Positions 7,083 through 19,407 are shown, counted from the stretch's first letter. The stretch: DNA of 64,000 nt from Paracoccaceae bacterium (GCA_016938875.1 JAFGTV010000029.1:81301-145300), one strand, 5' to 3'. The notes: generated from the letters alone by a model not told the origin. Numbers and translations are program-made.

Positions 7083-8471
7083 TCAGGCGTGGATCGTGCC
7101 GTCGCCGCAGGCCAGCGCGGCCTCGCGCACGGCCTCGGAATAGGTGGGATGGGCGTGGCAGGTGCGGGCCAGATCCTCGGCCGCGGCGCCGAATTCCATG
7201 GCGACACAGATCTCGTGGATCAACTCGTCCGCCGCCGGGCCGATGATATGGGCGCCCAGAATGCGGTCGGTCTCCTTGTCGGCCAGGATTTTCACAAAGC
7301 CGTCGGCGGCGAAATTGGCCTTGGCCCGACCGTTGCCCATAAAGGAAAACTTGCCCACCTTATAGGCGCGGCCCGCCTCTTTGAGCTGCTCTTCGGTCTG
7401 GCCGACGGTGGCGACCTCGGGGTGGGTGTAGATCACGCCGGGGATCACGCCATAGTTCACATGTCCCGCCTGACCGGCCAGGATCTCGGCCAGGGCCATG
7501 CCCTCGTCCTCGGCCTTGTGGGCCAGCATCGGGCCCTCGATCACGTCGCCGATGGCATATAGGCCCGCGACAGAGGTCTTGTACTGCGCATCGGTGGCGA
7601 TCTGGCCGCGTTCGGTGATCTTGACCCCAAGCGCGTCCAGTCCCAGCCCGTCGGTAAAGGGTTTGCGCCCTGTGGCCAGCAGCACCACGTCGGCGTCAAC
7701 CTGGTGTTCGCTGTCATCCTTGCGCAGCTTGTAGCTGACCTTGGCCTTGGTTTTCAGCGCCTGCGCGCCCTGCACCGCGGCGCCGGTGATGATCTCCAGC
7801 CCCTGCTTTTTCAACAGCGCACGGAAACTGCGCGCCACCTCGGCATCCAAACCGGGGGTGATCTGGTCGAGATATTCCAGCACCGTCACCTCGGCCCCAA
7901 GCCGGGCATAGACCGACCCCAGTTCCAGCCCGATGACACCCGCGCCGATCACCACCAGTTTCTTGGGCAGTTTCGCCAGCGACAGCGCCCCGGTCGAGGT
8001 GACCACGGTCTTTTCGTCGACCTCGACACCGGGCAGGCTGGCGGGTTCCGACCCCGAGGCGATGATGATGTGCTTGGCGACATGGGTTTCATCGCCGACC
8101 TTTACCTGACCGGCCTCGGGGATCGTGGCCCAGCCCTTGATCCAGTCGACCTTGTTCTTCTTGAACAGGAACTCGATCCCCTTGGTGTTCTGGGCGATCA
8201 CCTCGTCCTTGTAGGATTGCATCTGGGGCCAGTCGACCGAGGGGGATTTCCCCTTGAGGCCCATTTGCGCGAAGTGATGCTCGGCCTCGTGCAGCTGGTG
8301 CGACGCGTGCAAGAGAGCCTTGGAGGGGATGCAGCCCACGTTGAGGCAGGTGCCGCCCAAGGTCTCGCGCCCCTCGACGCAGGCGGTTTTCAGGCCCAGT
8401 TGCGCGCAGCGGATGGCGCAGACATAGCCGCCGGGACCGGAACCGATGATGATGACGTCATAGCTTGCCAT
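7083..8471 (-). CDS. lpd: Dihydrolipoyl dehydrogenase (E3 of 2-oxoglutarate dehydrogenase)
   Basis: A 462-residue flavoprotein that reoxidises dihydrolipoyl groups with NAD+. It shows the N-terminal FAD motif GSGPGG (10-15), the redox disulfide GGTCLNVGC with Cys42 and Cys47, a central NAD-binding [10 protein letters not shown], and the C-terminal HAHPTYSEA with the catalytic His-Glu. It is the last gene of the mdh-suc-odh operon, so it most likely serves OdhAB. The upstream MAPEG gene is separated by a GC-rich, hairpin-containing spacer of about 120 bp, so lpd may also have its own promoter. Confidence 0.97.
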   Translation of the reverse strand: MASYDVIIIGSGPGGYVCAIRCAQLGLKTACVEGRETLGGTCLNVGCIPSKALLHASHQLHEAEHHFAQMGLKGKSPSVDWPQMQSYKDEVIAQNTKGIEFLFKKNKVDWIKGWATIPEAGQVKVGDETHVAKHIIIASGSEPASLPGVEVDEKTVVTSTGALSLAKLPKKLVVIGAGVIGLELGSVYARLGAEVTVLEYLDQITPGLDAEVARSFRALLKKQGLEIITGAAVQGAQALKTKAKVSYKLRKDDSEHQVDADVVLLATGRKPFTDGLGLDALGVKITERGQIATDAQYKTSVAGLYAIGDVIEGPMLAHKAEDEGMALAEILAGQAGHVNYGVIPGVIYTHPEVATVGQTEEQLKEAGRAYKVGKFSFMGNGRAKANFAADGFVKILADKETDRILGAHIIGPAADELIHEICVAMEFGAAAEDLARTCHAHPTYSEAVREAALACGDGTIHA

Positions 8472-8540
8472 TGGGGCCTCCTTTGGGGGCGGATGTTGGT
8501 GTGGGTCGGCGGGGCGGGGCAGGGGGGCTGTCCGCCCCCC

Positions 8541-8559
8541 GCCGCCCGTGCCGGGCGGC
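8541..8559 (-). terminator. GC-rich hairpin between the MAPEG gene and lpd
   Basis: GCCGCCC (8541-8547) and GGGCGGC (8553-8559) pair around GTGCC. It lies just beyond the repeat that follows the MAPEG stop codon. A second possible stem of G and C runs (about 8521-8540) is next to it. It may attenuate read-through into lpd. Confidence 0.4.
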
Positions 8560-8568
8560 CCCCCCCGA

Positions 8569-8590
8569 GGATATTTCCGACCAGAAGAAG
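8569..8590 (-). repeat. Post-stop intergenic repeat, copy B
   Basis: On the minus strand this reads CTTCTTCTGG, then TCGG, then AAATATCC, starting one base after the MAPEG stop codon. It differs from copy C (26893-26914) at only four central positions. Confidence 0.55.
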
Positions 8591-8591
8591 A

Positions 8592-8987
8592 TCATACCAG
8601 CGCGGCCAGCGTCATCAGGATGATCGCGAGAAAGCCCACCGCCCAGATGATCGAGCGGCCCGGCACCCAGCCCAGGATATAGGCGGGCACGTAAAGGACG
8701 CGGGCGCCCAGGAAGGCCCAGGCGCAGGTCGCGGTGAACCAGCTCGATTGGTCCGAGACGGTGATCAGGGTGACAGCGGCGGTGAACAGGATCAGCGCCT
8801 CGAAATGGTTATTGACGGCGCGCAGCATCCGGCCGGTGCGGCGCGAGAGCGGCTGTGGCGGGGTGTCGTCGCGCGGCGAGAGGGTGAATTCGGTGCCAAG
8901 CTCCATGTTGGCGGGGATCGCCATGAGAGCGAATTGCACGGCCTGGAGCAGGATGGCGAGGGCGAGGGCGGTGAGTTCTGGGGTCAT
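8592..8987 (-). CDS. MAPEG-family membrane protein
   Basis: A 131-residue protein with about four hydrophobic segments. The family hallmark is present: SRRTGRMLRAVNNHFEAL, an Arg/Asn/Glu signature on the second helix. MAPEG proteins are small membrane enzymes related to glutathione- and eicosanoid-metabolising enzymes; bacterial members are mostly uncharacterised. Its ATG overlaps the stop of the MltR-like gene (ATGA), so the two are translationally coupled. A role in the TCA cycle is not evident. Confidence 0.85.
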   Translation of the reverse strand: MTPELTALALAILLQAVQFALMAIPANMELGTEFTLSPRDDTPPQPLSRRTGRMLRAVNNHFEALILFTAAVTLITVSDQSSWFTATCAWAFLGARVLYVPAYILGWVPGRSIIWAVGFLAIILMTLAALV

Positions 8988-9535
8988 GGGATTTCGACCT
9001 TCGTGGTTTTTGTTCCGGTCGCGGGGTTCACAACCACTTTCTTAAGAAAAATACCCCCGTTGAAGATGGTCGGCGGTATCGAAGAAAAGCGATTAAAGAA
9101 TTCCTCCGTCAAATATAAACCTAGGTAGTCAAGGCGAGCGAAGGCGCGCTGATGCGGAGGCATTTCATCCTCACCTTCCACGTGGATAAACTGTATTTGA
9201 CTAGAGATTTTTTGGATATCTGAGTCAGTAAAATCGGCCCTCCACGAGTGCGCTATCTTGTTCCTGACATCCGCGAATTTTCCCAGTGCGGTTAGTTCTT
9301 GGTCTCCGATCAATCCGAATGCATGCGCGTATTTTGCCAAGACTTTAAGGCCCACCTTATTTTCGTCGCCGAAGAGGACCCGAGAAGACCTATTGTTTGC
9401 AAGCCGCTTGAGGATTGCCCTGCGTAACAGGTCTTCAAGAAGTCCCGCCTCTAGAAGAATTCGCGCGCGAGGTGACTCGCCATTGAGCCGAGCAAGAAAC
9501 CCGGCTGCTTCACTCTTGGTCTGACTCGCGCTCAC
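8984..9535 (-). CDS. MltR-like / HEPN-type small helical protein
   Basis: A 183-residue, mostly helical protein. Residues 25-100 resemble the mannitol-repressor (MltR) family: LLEAGLLEDLLRRAIL, then YAHAFGLIGDQELTALGKFADVRNKIAHS. The RNKIAH at 91-96 also fits the R-N-x3-H signature of HEPN domains, many of which are RNases or toxin-type proteins. The start is GTG, 16 bp after odhB. The gene is strikingly AT-rich for this region (23 of 60 G/C at 9181-9240), pointing to recent acquisition within the odhAB-lpd operon. Its function is unknown; neither mannitol genes nor an obvious antitoxin lie nearby. Confidence 0.65.
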   Translation of the reverse strand: MSASQTKSEAAGFLARLNGESPRARILLEAGLLEDLLRRAILKRLANNRSSRVLFGDENKVGLKVLAKYAHAFGLIGDQELTALGKFADVRNKIAHSWRADFTDSDIQKISSQIQFIHVEGEDEMPPHQRAFARLDYLGLYLTEEFFNRFSSIPPTIFNGGIFLKKVVVNPATGTKTTKVEIP

Positions 9536-9550
9536 GATCCCTAACCGATC

Positions 9551-11071
9551 TCACAAATCCATCAACAACCTTCTCGGATCCTCCAGCGCCTCTTTCACGC
9601 GCACCAGGAACGTCACCGCGCCCTTGCCGTCGACGATCCGGTGGTCGTAGCTGAGGGCGAGATACATCATCGGGCGGATGACGATTTCGCCGTTCACGAC
9701 CACGGGACGGTCCTGGATCTTGTGCATGCCCAGGATGCCCGATTGCGGCGGGTTGAGGATCGGCGAGGACATCAACGAGCCGTAGACGCCGCCGTTCGAG
9801 ATGGTGAAGGTGCCGCCCTGCATTTCGGCCATCGACAGTTTGCCGTCGCGGGCGCGGATGCCCAGTTCGGCGATGCGTTTCTCGATCTCGGAGAAGCCCA
9901 TGGCGTCGGCATTCCTGAGGACCGGCACCACCAGCCCCGAGGGGGTGCCGACGGCGATCCCCATGTGGACGAATTTCTTGTACACGATGTCGGTGCCGTC
10001 GATTTCGGCGTTGACCTCTGGCACCTCGGACAGGGCGTGGCAGCACGCGCGGGTGAAGAAGGACATGAAGCCCAGTTTCACGCCGTGCTTTTTCTCGAAG
10101 AGATCCTTGTACTCGCGGCGCAGCGTCATCACCGAGGACATGTCGACCTCGTTATAGGTGGTCAGCATGGCGGCGGAGTTCTGCGCATCCTTGAGCCGTC
10201 GGGCGATGGTCTGGCGCAGGCGGGTCATCTTGACCCGTTCCTCGCGGGCGGCATCCTCGGCGGCGATGGGGGCGCGGGCGGCGTTGGGCGCCGGTGCCGG
10301 GGCGGGGGCCGGGGCGGGTTTCGCAGCGGGGGCCTGGGCGGCGCGCTGGACATCCTCTTTCATGATGCGCCCATCGCGGCCGGTGCCTGTCACCTGGTCG
10401 GGCGAAAGGCCCTTTTCGGCCATCAGCTTTTTGGCCGAGGGGGCGTTTTCAACGTCGCTGGCCGTGGATGCGTTTGCGGCGGCGGGCGTGGGTGCGGCGG
10501 CAGGGCGCGGTGGCGGGGCATCCTTGCCCGCGGTCATCATCGCCAGTTTTCCACCGGCCTGGACGGTTTCGCCCTCGGCGGCCAGGATCTCGCCCAGGGT
10601 GCCAGAGGTCGGGGCGGGCACCTCGACCGACACCTTGTCGGTTTCCAGCTCGCACAGCGTTTCGTCGCGGGCCACCGCATCGCCGGGCTGCTTGAACCAG
10701 GTGGCGACGGTGGCCTCGGCCACGCTTTCGCCCAGGGTGGGCACCATGATGTCGATGCTGCCCCCCGTGGCCGGGGTGGCCTTGGGGGCGGCGTCGGCAT
10801 CGCCTGCGTCGGGTTGGGGCGCGGGTTGGCCGGCCCCTTCGGATATGGTGGCCAGAAGGGCGTCGACCGCGACGGTCTCGCCCTCGGCGGCGACGATCTC
10901 GGACAGGGTACCGGTGGCGGGGGCGGGTACCTCGACGGTGACCTTGTCGGTTTCCAGCTCGCAGAGCATTTCGTCGGTGGTCACGGAATCGCCGGGTTTC
11001 TTGAACCAGGTGGCGACGGTGGCCTCGGTGACGCTTTCCCCAAGGGTGGGAACGCGGACTTGTGTGGACAT
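9551..11071 (-). CDS. odhB: Dihydrolipoyllysine succinyltransferase OdhB (E2), two lipoyl domains
   Basis: A 506-residue E2 core of the 2-oxoglutarate dehydrogenase complex, which transfers succinyl groups to CoA. It has two near-identical lipoyl domains (residues ~1-75 and ~102-180), each with the lipoylated Lys in ELETDK. A Pro/Ala linker, a peripheral-subunit-binding domain ([26 protein letters not shown]) and the acyltransferase domain ending in SYDHRIVDG (catalytic His and Asp) follow. Many OdhB proteins have a single lipoyl domain. The ATG at 11071 lies 6 bp after odhA. Confidence 0.96.
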   Translation of the reverse strand: MSTQVRVPTLGESVTEATVATWFKKPGDSVTTDEMLCELETDKVTVEVPAPATGTLSEIVAAEGETVAVDALLATISEGAGQPAPQPDAGDADAAPKATPATGGSIDIMVPTLGESVAEATVATWFKQPGDAVARDETLCELETDKVSVEVPAPTSGTLGEILAAEGETVQAGGKLAMMTAGKDAPPPRPAAAPTPAAANASTASDVENAPSAKKLMAEKGLSPDQVTGTGRDGRIMKEDVQRAAQAPAAKPAPAPAPAPAPNAARAPIAAEDAAREERVKMTRLRQTIARRLKDAQNSAAMLTTYNEVDMSSVMTLRREYKDLFEKKHGVKLGFMSFFTRACCHALSEVPEVNAEIDGTDIVYKKFVHMGIAVGTPSGLVVPVLRNADAMGFSEIEKRIAELGIRARDGKLSMAEMQGGTFTISNGGVYGSLMSSPILNPPQSGILGMHKIQDRPVVVNGEIVIRPMMYLALSYDHRIVDGKGAVTFLVRVKEALEDPRRLLMDL

Positions 11072-11076
11072 GACGA

Positions 11077-14046
11077 TTACCCTTCGATTGTCAGCGCGTC
11101 GTTTACGAGCGCGGCTTGCTGTGCCTTGTGTTGGCTGGCCAGGCCCGTCGCGGGCGAGGCAGAGGCCGGGCGGCCCGCGTAACGCGGGCGGCCATGACTG
11201 GCGTTGATCCGGGAGAGCACCCATTCGAGGTTGGGCTCGATAAAGGTCCAGGCGCCCTGGTTCTTGGGCTCTTCCTGGCACCAGACCACCTCGGCGTCGT
11301 GGAAGCGTTCCAGTTCCTTGACCAGGCTGAGGGCCGGGAACGGATAGAACTGTTCGATCCGCATCAGATAGACATCGTCGATGCCGCGGGCATCGCGTTC
11401 CTCCAGCAGGTCGTAATAGACCTTGCCAGAGCACAGAACGACGCGCCGGATCTTTTCATCCTTGGCCAGTTTGGTTTCGGAATGCCCGCTTTGGGCGTCA
11501 TCCCACAGCACCCGGTGAAAGGACGAGCCGGTCAGGAAATCCTTGGCCTCGGATACCGCCAGGCGGTGACGCAGCAGCGATTTCGGCGTCATCAGGATCA
11601 GCGGCTTGCGATAGCTGCGGTGCAACTGGCGGCGCAGGATGTGGAAATAGTTCGCGGGCGTCGAGCAGTTGGCCACGACCCAGTTATCCTCGGCCGACAT
11701 TTGCAAGAAACGTTCCAGCCGGGCCGAGGAATGTTCGGGCCCTTGCCCTTCATAGCCATGGGGCAGCAGCACGACCAGGCCCGACATCCGCAGCCACTTG
11801 CGTTCACCGGACGAGATGAACTGATCGAACATGATCTGGGCACCGTTGGCGAAGTCGCCGAACTGCGCCTCCCACAGCACCAGGGCGTTGGGTTCGGCCA
11901 GCGAATAGCCGTATTCGAAGCCCAGCACCGCGTATTCCGACAGCATCGAGTCGATGGCGTCGAACCGCGCCTGCCCCTTGCGGATGTGATTGAGCGGGTA
12001 GAAGCGTTCCTCGGTGTCCTGGCTGATGATCGCGGAATGGCGCTGGCTGAAGGTGCCGCGCGCGCTGTCCTGACCGGCCAGGCGAACCGGATACCCCTCG
12101 GTCAGCAGGCTGCCAAAGGCCAGCGCCTCGCCGGTGGCCCAGTCAAAGCCACGGCCGGTGGCGAACATCTCTTTCTTGGCGTCCAGCAGGCGACCCACCG
12201 TGCGGTGCAGGGCAAAGCCCTCGGGGACGGTGGTCAGGGCCGTGCCCATGGCCTGCATCAGGTCCTCGCCGATGGCGGTGTCACCGCGTTGGTATTCGTC
12301 GCCCGCGCCGCGCCGGATATGCGACCACCGCCCGTCCAGCCAGTCGGCCTTGTTGGGCTTATAGTCCTTGCCGGCCTCGAACTCTGCGTTCAGGTGGGAT
12401 TGGAACGCGGCCTTCATGTCCTCGATTTCGCCCTCGGGGATCAGCCCGTCCTGCACCAGCCGTTCGGTATAGAGTTGCAGGGTGGTTTTGTGCTTCTTGA
12501 CCTTTTTGTACATCAAGGGGTTGGTGAACATCGGTTCATCCCCCTCGTTATGGCCAAAGCGGCGATAGCAGAACATGTCGATGACCACGTCCTTGCCGAA
12601 TTTCTGGCGGAACTCGATGGCGACCTTGGCGGCATGCACCACGGCCTCGGGGTCGTCGCCGTTGACGTGGAAAATCGGCGCCTCGACCATCAGCGCGATG
12701 TCGGTCGGATAGGGCGAGCTGCGGCTGAAATGCGGCGCGGTGGTGAACCCGATCTGGTTGTTCACCACGATATGGATGGTGCCGCCGGTGCGGTGGCCCA
12801 CCAGCCCGGACATGCCGAAACATTCCGCCACGACGCCCTGGCCCGCGAAGGCCGCGTCGCCATGCAGCAACAGCGGCAGGATCGTGCGCCGTTCCCGGAC
12901 GCCGGATTGTTCCTGCTTTGCCCGCGATTTGCCGAGCACGACGGGGTTCACCGCCTCCAGGTGGCTGGGGTTGGCGGTCAGCGACAGGTGCACGTTGTTG
13001 CCGTCGAATTCACGGTCGGACGAGGCCCCGAGGTGATATTTCACATCGCCCGATCCATCCACGTCCTCGGGTTTGAAGCTGCCGCCCTGGAACTCGTTGA
13101 AGATGGCGCGATAGGGCTTGCCCATCACGTTGGCCAGCACCGACAGACGGCCGCGGTGCGGCATGCCGATGGCGATTTCGCGAACCCCCAGCGCGCCGCC
13201 GCGCTTGATGATCTGCTCCATCGCGGGGATCAGCGCCTCGCCGCCATCCAGGCCGAACCGCTTGGTTCCCATGTATTTGACATGCAGGAATTTTTCGAAG
13301 CCTTCGGCCTCGACCAGCTTGTTCAGGATGGCGCGCCGACCCTCGCGGGTGAACTTGATCTCCTTGCCGTACCCCTCGATCCGCTCTTTCAGCCAGGCGG
13401 ACTGTTCGGGATCGGAAATATGCATGTATTGAAGCGCGAAGGTGCCGCAATAGGTGCGTTTGACGATGGCCAGGATCTCGCGCATCGAGGCAATCTGAAG
13501 GCCCAGCACGTTGTCGATGAAGATCGGCCGTTCCAGGTCGGCCCCCGTGAACCCGTAAGAGCCGGGGTCAAGCTCGTGGTGCGGCGTGGGGTTGCGCAGC
13601 CCCAGCGGGTCCAGATCGGCCACCAGGTGGCCCCGGATCCGGTAGGCCCGGATCAGCATCAGCGCCCGGATACTGTCCAGCACCGCGCGTTTGACCTCTT
13701 CGTCGGTGATCGCGATGCCTTTTTCCTGGGCTTTCTCGCGGATCTTGCCCTCGGCGGCCTTGGCCTCCTTGGGCAGGGGGGCGCCGGGCCATTGCCCGTC
13801 CAGCGCGGCGGTCAGATCGTCGTTCGGGGTGGGCGGCCAGTCGCGCCGCGCCCAGGACGGCCCGGCCGCCTCGCGCTTGACCGACACTTCGTCGTCGCCC
13901 ATTTCGGCAAAGAACCTCTGCCATGCCTCATCGACCGCGTTGGGGTCGTTGGCGTAGCGGGCATAAAGTTGCTCGATATATTCCGCGTTGTGCCCTTGCA
14001 GAAAGGAAGAGCTGCGAAAGGTGTCGGTCGGGCTTTGGTCGGTCAT
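11077..14046 (-). CDS. odhA: 2-oxoglutarate dehydrogenase E1 component
   Basis: A 989-residue thiamine-diphosphate enzyme that decarboxylates 2-oxoglutarate and succinylates the lipoyl group of OdhB. The N-terminal [17 protein letters not shown] segment is typical for E1o. The ThDP/Mg motif runs from [10 protein letters not shown] to [10 protein letters not shown]. The C-terminal domain ([33 protein letters not shown]) is well conserved. Its ATG overlaps the TGA of the DUF805 gene (ATGA), so it is coupled to it. Confidence 0.97.
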   Translation of the reverse strand: MTDQSPTDTFRSSSFLQGHNAEYIEQLYARYANDPNAVDEAWQRFFAEMGDDEVSVKREAAGPSWARRDWPPTPNDDLTAALDGQWPGAPLPKEAKAAEGKIREKAQEKGIAITDEEVKRAVLDSIRALMLIRAYRIRGHLVADLDPLGLRNPTPHHELDPGSYGFTGADLERPIFIDNVLGLQIASMREILAIVKRTYCGTFALQYMHISDPEQSAWLKERIEGYGKEIKFTREGRRAILNKLVEAEGFEKFLHVKYMGTKRFGLDGGEALIPAMEQIIKRGGALGVREIAIGMPHRGRLSVLANVMGKPYRAIFNEFQGGSFKPEDVDGSGDVKYHLGASSDREFDGNNVHLSLTANPSHLEAVNPVVLGKSRAKQEQSGVRERRTILPLLLHGDAAFAGQGVVAECFGMSGLVGHRTGGTIHIVVNNQIGFTTAPHFSRSSPYPTDIALMVEAPIFHVNGDDPEAVVHAAKVAIEFRQKFGKDVVIDMFCYRRFGHNEGDEPMFTNPLMYKKVKKHKTTLQLYTERLVQDGLIPEGEIEDMKAAFQSHLNAEFEAGKDYKPNKADWLDGRWSHIRRGAGDEYQRGDTAIGEDLMQAMGTALTTVPEGFALHRTVGRLLDAKKEMFATGRGFDWATGEALAFGSLLTEGYPVRLAGQDSARGTFSQRHSAIISQDTEERFYPLNHIRKGQARFDAIDSMLSEYAVLGFEYGYSLAEPNALVLWEAQFGDFANGAQIMFDQFISSGERKWLRMSGLVVLLPHGYEGQGPEHSSARLERFLQMSAEDNWVVANCSTPANYFHILRRQLHRSYRKPLILMTPKSLLRHRLAVSEAKDFLTGSSFHRVLWDDAQSGHSETKLAKDEKIRRVVLCSGKVYYDLLEERDARGIDDVYLMRIEQFYPFPALSLVKELERFHDAEVVWCQEEPKNQGAWTFIEPNLEWVLSRINASHGRPRYAGRPASASPATGLASQHKAQQAALVNDALTIEG

Positions 14047-14573
14047 GGGGTCACCTCATGCGGGTTGGGACCGTATGCGTTGGGGCCGGGTTGCGAGGGG
14101 CGGGTCAGCCACCACAGCACCAAGAGCGGCGATATGGCAAAGACAAACATCGCCAGGATCAGCACCAGGCCCGAGGCGCTGACCAGCAGGCCTTGCGGGT
14201 TGTCCGCGGATACCGCGTCGAACCCGCCCAGCAGGCTGGCGAAAGAGCCGATACCGATCAGCACGATCAGAGGGTAAAGCAGGAAAAGGCCCGAGCGTCC
14301 GCTGTCATGCATCCGCCGCCAACCTGCGGCCATGCTGGGAATGATGGTGCCCAGGGTGACGATCGTCGCCAGGGGGCCACTGCTTTCGAACATGGCGCCG
14401 GTGGGGTCGATGCGGGCCGAGGCCCGGCCAAGGAAGACCCCGTCCAAAATGCCCGCCACGATACTGGCAAGGATCGTGAACAGGAAAAACCACCAGTATT
14501 CCGGGCGGCTGGCCCGCCCGGAAAAGGTGAAATATTTTCTAAAACAGGTCTTTACGGAATCCGAAAAGCCCAT
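14043..14573 (-). CDS. DUF805 membrane protein between sucD and odhA
   Basis: A 176-residue protein with about four transmembrane segments. It carries the DUF805 signature near the N terminus (FTFSGRASRPEYWWFFLF) and GWRRMHDSGRSGLFLL. DUF805 proteins are small inner-membrane proteins of unknown function. The gene sits inside the TCA operon, 25 bp after sucD, and its stop overlaps the odhA start. Co-translation with odhA is therefore likely, but a mechanistic link is unproven. Confidence 0.88.
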   Translation of the reverse strand: MGFSDSVKTCFRKYFTFSGRASRPEYWWFFLFTILASIVAGILDGVFLGRASARIDPTGAMFESSGPLATIVTLGTIIPSMAAGWRRMHDSGRSGLFLLYPLIVLIGIGSFASLLGGFDAVSADNPQGLLVSASGLVLILAMFVFAISPLLVLWWLTRPSQPGPNAYGPNPHEVTP

Positions 14574-14598
14574 GTTCCCTCCCTTGGCGCGCGGCGGG

Positions 14599-15480
14599 TC
14601 AGCCGATCGCCTTCAGCACGGCCTCGCCCAGCCCGGCGGGGCTGTCGGCCACCACCACACCGGCGGATTTCATCGCCTCGATCTTGTCCTCGGCGCCGCC
14701 CTTGCCGCCCGCCACGATGGCGCCGGCATGGCCCATGCGCCGCCCCGCAGGCGCGGTGCGCCCGGCGATAAAGCCCGCGACGGGTTTCTTGCGACCCTTC
14801 TTGGCCTCGTCCTTCAGGAACTGCGCGGCCTCTTCCTCGGCCGAGCCACCGATTTCGCCGATCATGATGATCGAGTGGGTCTCGTCATCGGCCAGGAACC
14901 ATTCCAGCACGTCGATATGTTCGGTGCCCTTGATCGGATCGCCGCCGATGCCCACGCAGGTCGATTGGCCAAGGCCCACGTCGGTGGTCTGTTTCACCGC
15001 CTCGTAGGTCAGCGTGCCCGAGCGGGAGACGACGCCCACGGAGCCACGCTTGTGAATATGGCCCGGCATGATCCCGATCTTGCAGGCGTCCGGCGTGATG
15101 ACGCCGGGGCAGTTGGGGCCGATCAGGATGGAACTGGACCCTTCCAGCGCGCGCTTGACCGTCATCATGTCCAGCACCGGAATACCCTCGGTGATGCAGA
15201 CGATCAGCGGGATCTCGGCGTCGATCGCCTCGAGGATGGAATCCGCCGCAAAGGGCGGGGGCACGTAGATGACCGATGCGTTCGCGCCGGTTTTATGCAC
15301 CGCCTCGTGGCAGGAATTGAACACCGGCAGGTCCAGGTGGCTTTGCCCGCCCTTGCCCGGCGTCACGCCGCCGACCATCTTGGTGCCATAGGCGATGGCC
15401 TGTTCGGAGTGGAAGGTGCCCTGAGAGCCGGTGAAGCCCTGGCAGATGACCTTGGTGTTTTCGTCGATGAGAACTGCCAT
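14599..15480 (-). CDS. sucD: Succinyl-CoA synthetase alpha subunit
   Basis: A 293-residue CoA-binding subunit, which with SucC converts succinyl-CoA to succinate with NTP formation. It contains the N-terminal [25 protein letters not shown], and the active-site stretch [17 protein letters not shown], where the first His is the phosphorylated residue. It starts 5 bp after sucC. Confidence 0.97.
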   Translation of the reverse strand: MAVLIDENTKVICQGFTGSQGTFHSEQAIAYGTKMVGGVTPGKGGQSHLDLPVFNSCHEAVHKTGANASVIYVPPPFAADSILEAIDAEIPLIVCITEGIPVLDMMTVKRALEGSSSILIGPNCPGVITPDACKIGIMPGHIHKRGSVGVVSRSGTLTYEAVKQTTDVGLGQSTCVGIGGDPIKGTEHIDVLEWFLADDETHSIIMIGEIGGSAEEEAAQFLKDEAKKGRKKPVAGFIAGRTAPAGRRMGHAGAIVAGGKGGAEDKIEAMKSAGVVVADSPAGLGEAVLKAIG

Positions 15481-15485
15481 CTGCC

Positions 15486-16679
<1,194 letters not shown>

Positions 16680-16785
16680 CAAGCTGTCCCATGCTGGTAC
16701 GGATTACCGCTGTCTAAGCATGGAACACAGGTGCGACGAAACGCCTTTTGCCCGAATGGGCCGGGATTTCGCGATGTTTTTGGCG

Positions 16786-16820
16786 TTTGTGATCACACCT
16801 GCAAAAGGTGTGATCACAAA
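16786..16820 (-). promoter_or_regulatory. Double TTTGTGATCAC operator upstream of sucC
   Basis: TTTGTGATCACACCT (16786-16800), five bases, then its exact reverse complement (16806-16820). Each arm contains the 10-bp palindrome TGTGATCACA, with centres at 16792.5 and 16813.5, 21 bp apart (two helical turns). The same spacing occurs upstream of sdhC. It lies between the mdh stop and the sucC start, so it could also fold as an RNA hairpin, but no T-run follows on the minus strand. Confidence 0.8.
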
Positions 16821-16837
16821 GCAATCTTATTGCGGGC

Positions 16838-17947
<1,110 letters not shown>

Positions 17948-18080
17948 TTAGCGCGACCAGGCGACGGGATGCGCGCTGCGGGGATTTTCGCGGGGATGGC
18001 GTGGCGCGGACGCTTTGTCCGGTCTGCGGGATCGCGGCGTTGGGCGCGTCGGGGCGATTCTGGCGCCGCCCGCAATGCGC

Positions 18081-18377
18081 TCAGGCATCGTGGCCGGGGA
18101 TCAATGCCTCTGCCAGCGCCTGATACGCCTCGCCCGATGCGATCAGGCAACTGATGCCCGAGGGCAGGGTGGCGATGATCGTCCAACTGCCCGTTTCGGG
18201 ATTGGCCAAGAGTTCCACCACGGCCGAATTGGCCGCCAGTCCCAGCGCCTGGCGAGCCTCGCCATAGCGGGCGGCCAGGGTAGCCAACACATCGGCGCGC
18301 GGCCCGCATTGCGGTGGGGTCTGGGCGGGGGCGGTCGTCGGCAGGATCAGCAGGGCAAGGGCAAGGGCGCGGCGCAT
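18081..18377 (-). CDS. Small exported protein of unknown function
   Basis: A 98-residue protein with a signal peptide (MRRALALALLILPTTAPAQ, likely cleavage after APA). The mature part (PQCGPRADVLATLAARYGEARQALGL...GSWTIIATLPSGISCLIASGE) has two Cys that could form a disulfide in the periplasm. I recognise this as a pattern common in Rhodobacterales but cannot name a function. It has its own position upstream of mdh on the same strand, 280 bp away. Confidence 0.7.
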   Translation of the reverse strand: MRRALALALLILPTTAPAQTPPQCGPRADVLATLAARYGEARQALGLAANSAVVELLANPETGSWTIIATLPSGISCLIASGEAYQALAEALIPGHDA

Positions 18378-18486
18378 GGGAACTCCGTTTCGCTTGGGAC
18401 GTGTCGGGGTGTCAGCCTGCGCCGCATAGGGGACCAAACCGTTACCCCAGCGCGCGCCCTCTTTCTGCGTCGCGGCATAAAGGGGG

Positions 18487-18522
18487 TTGCGCAATATGTC
18501 ATGCCTGTGGTGGTTTGCGCAA
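18487..18522 (+). promoter_or_regulatory. Pair of TTGCGCAA palindromes upstream of mcl2
   Basis: TTGCGCAA occurs at 18487-18494 and again at 18515-18522, 28 bp centre to centre, ending 24 bp before the mcl2 ATG. The same 8-mer occurs in the ecm/ccr divergent spacer at 29822-29829. Short-chain acyl-CoA regulators of the ScfR/RamB type bind related TTTGCAAA words, so such a regulator is a candidate. Confidence 0.5.
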
Positions 18523-18546
18523 CAAAATGACCCGAGGGAAGAATCA

Positions 18547-19407
18547 ATGGACCCACGCGCCCGCCCGTTCCGATCCGTCCTTTATATTCCCGGCTCGAAA
18601 GAGCGCGCGTTGGAAAAGGCCAAAACCCTGGCCCTGGATGCGATCATTTTTGATCTGGAGGATGCCGTCGCGGTCGAGGAAAAGCCCGCCGCGCGCATCT
18701 TGCTGGCCGAAACCCTGGCGCAGGGGGGTTATGGCGGGCGGTTCAAGATCGTGCGCGTCAACGGCCTTGACACCGAATGGGGCCGCGCCGATGTGGCCGC
18801 GATCCGGGGCGCGGGCGCCGATGCCGTGCTGCTGCCCAAGGTCGAAACCACCGCGCAACTGGACGTGCTGGCCGATGCGATCCCCGACGTGCCGCTCTGG
18901 GCGATGATGGAAACCCCGCGCGGCATCCTGAACGCCGCCGAGCTGGCCGCCCATCCGCGGCTGGAGGGGGTCGTGATGGGCACCAACGACCTGGCCAAGG
19001 AACTGGGGTGCCGGTTCCGCCCCGATCGTCTGGCGCTGATGAATAGCCTGACCCATTGCCTGCTGGCTGCCCGCGCCGAGGGGATCGTGGCCGTCGACGG
19101 GGTTTATAACGCCTTCAAGGACGAGGACGGTTTGCGCGCGGAATGCGAGCAGGGGCGCGATCTGGGATTTGACGGCAAGACGCTGATCCACCCCGCGCAG
19201 GTGGCCATCGCCAACGCCGCCTTTGCCCCCACCCAGGACGAGATCGACCTGGCCAACCGCCAGATCGCCGCGTTCGAGGCCGCCGAGAAAGAAGGCCAGG
19301 GGGTGGCTGTGGTGGATGGCCGCATTGTCGAGAATCTGCATATTGTTACGGCACGGGAAACGCTGGCCAAGGCGGCGGCGATTGCGGAACTGGAGAGTGT
19401 GACATGA
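18547..19407 (+). CDS. mcl2: (3S)-malyl-CoA thioesterase Mcl2 (HpcH/HpaI family)
   Basis: A 286-residue TIM-barrel protein of the CitE/malyl-CoA lyase family (RSVLYIPGSKERALEKAKTL; Mg2+/acid site in DLEDAVAVEEK; METPRGILNA; MGTNDLAKEL). In Rhodobacter the paralogue Mcl2 hydrolyses (3S)-malyl-CoA to malate and CoA, completing glyoxylate assimilation in the ethylmalonyl-CoA pathway. The location beside mdh and upstream of mch matches that arrangement, and it is shorter than the Mcl1 lyase. The exact split between lyase and thioesterase cannot be settled from sequence alone. Confidence 0.82.
   Translation: MDPRARPFRSVLYIPGSKERALEKAKTLALDAIIFDLEDAVAVEEKPAARILLAETLAQGGYGGRFKIVRVNGLDTEWGRADVAAIRGAGADAVLLPKVETTAQLDVLADAIPDVPLWAMMETPRGILNAAELAAHPRLEGVVMGTNDLAKELGCRFRPDRLALMNSLTHCLLAARAEGIVAVDGVYNAFKDEDGLRAECEQGRDLGFDGKTLIHPAQVAIANAAFAPTQDEIDLANRQIAAFEAAEKEGQGVAVVDGRIVENLHIVTARETLAKAAAIAELESVT

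Noticed and set aside
11116..14277. A 1053-codon open frame opposite odhA
   Set aside because: It is the antisense shadow of odhA, with no recognisable motif and shadow-type composition.
16786..16820. Calling the mdh-sucC inverted repeat simply a terminator
   Set aside because: No T-run follows on the minus strand, and the same palindrome with the same 21-bp spacing recurs upstream of sdhC, where no terminator geometry exists.
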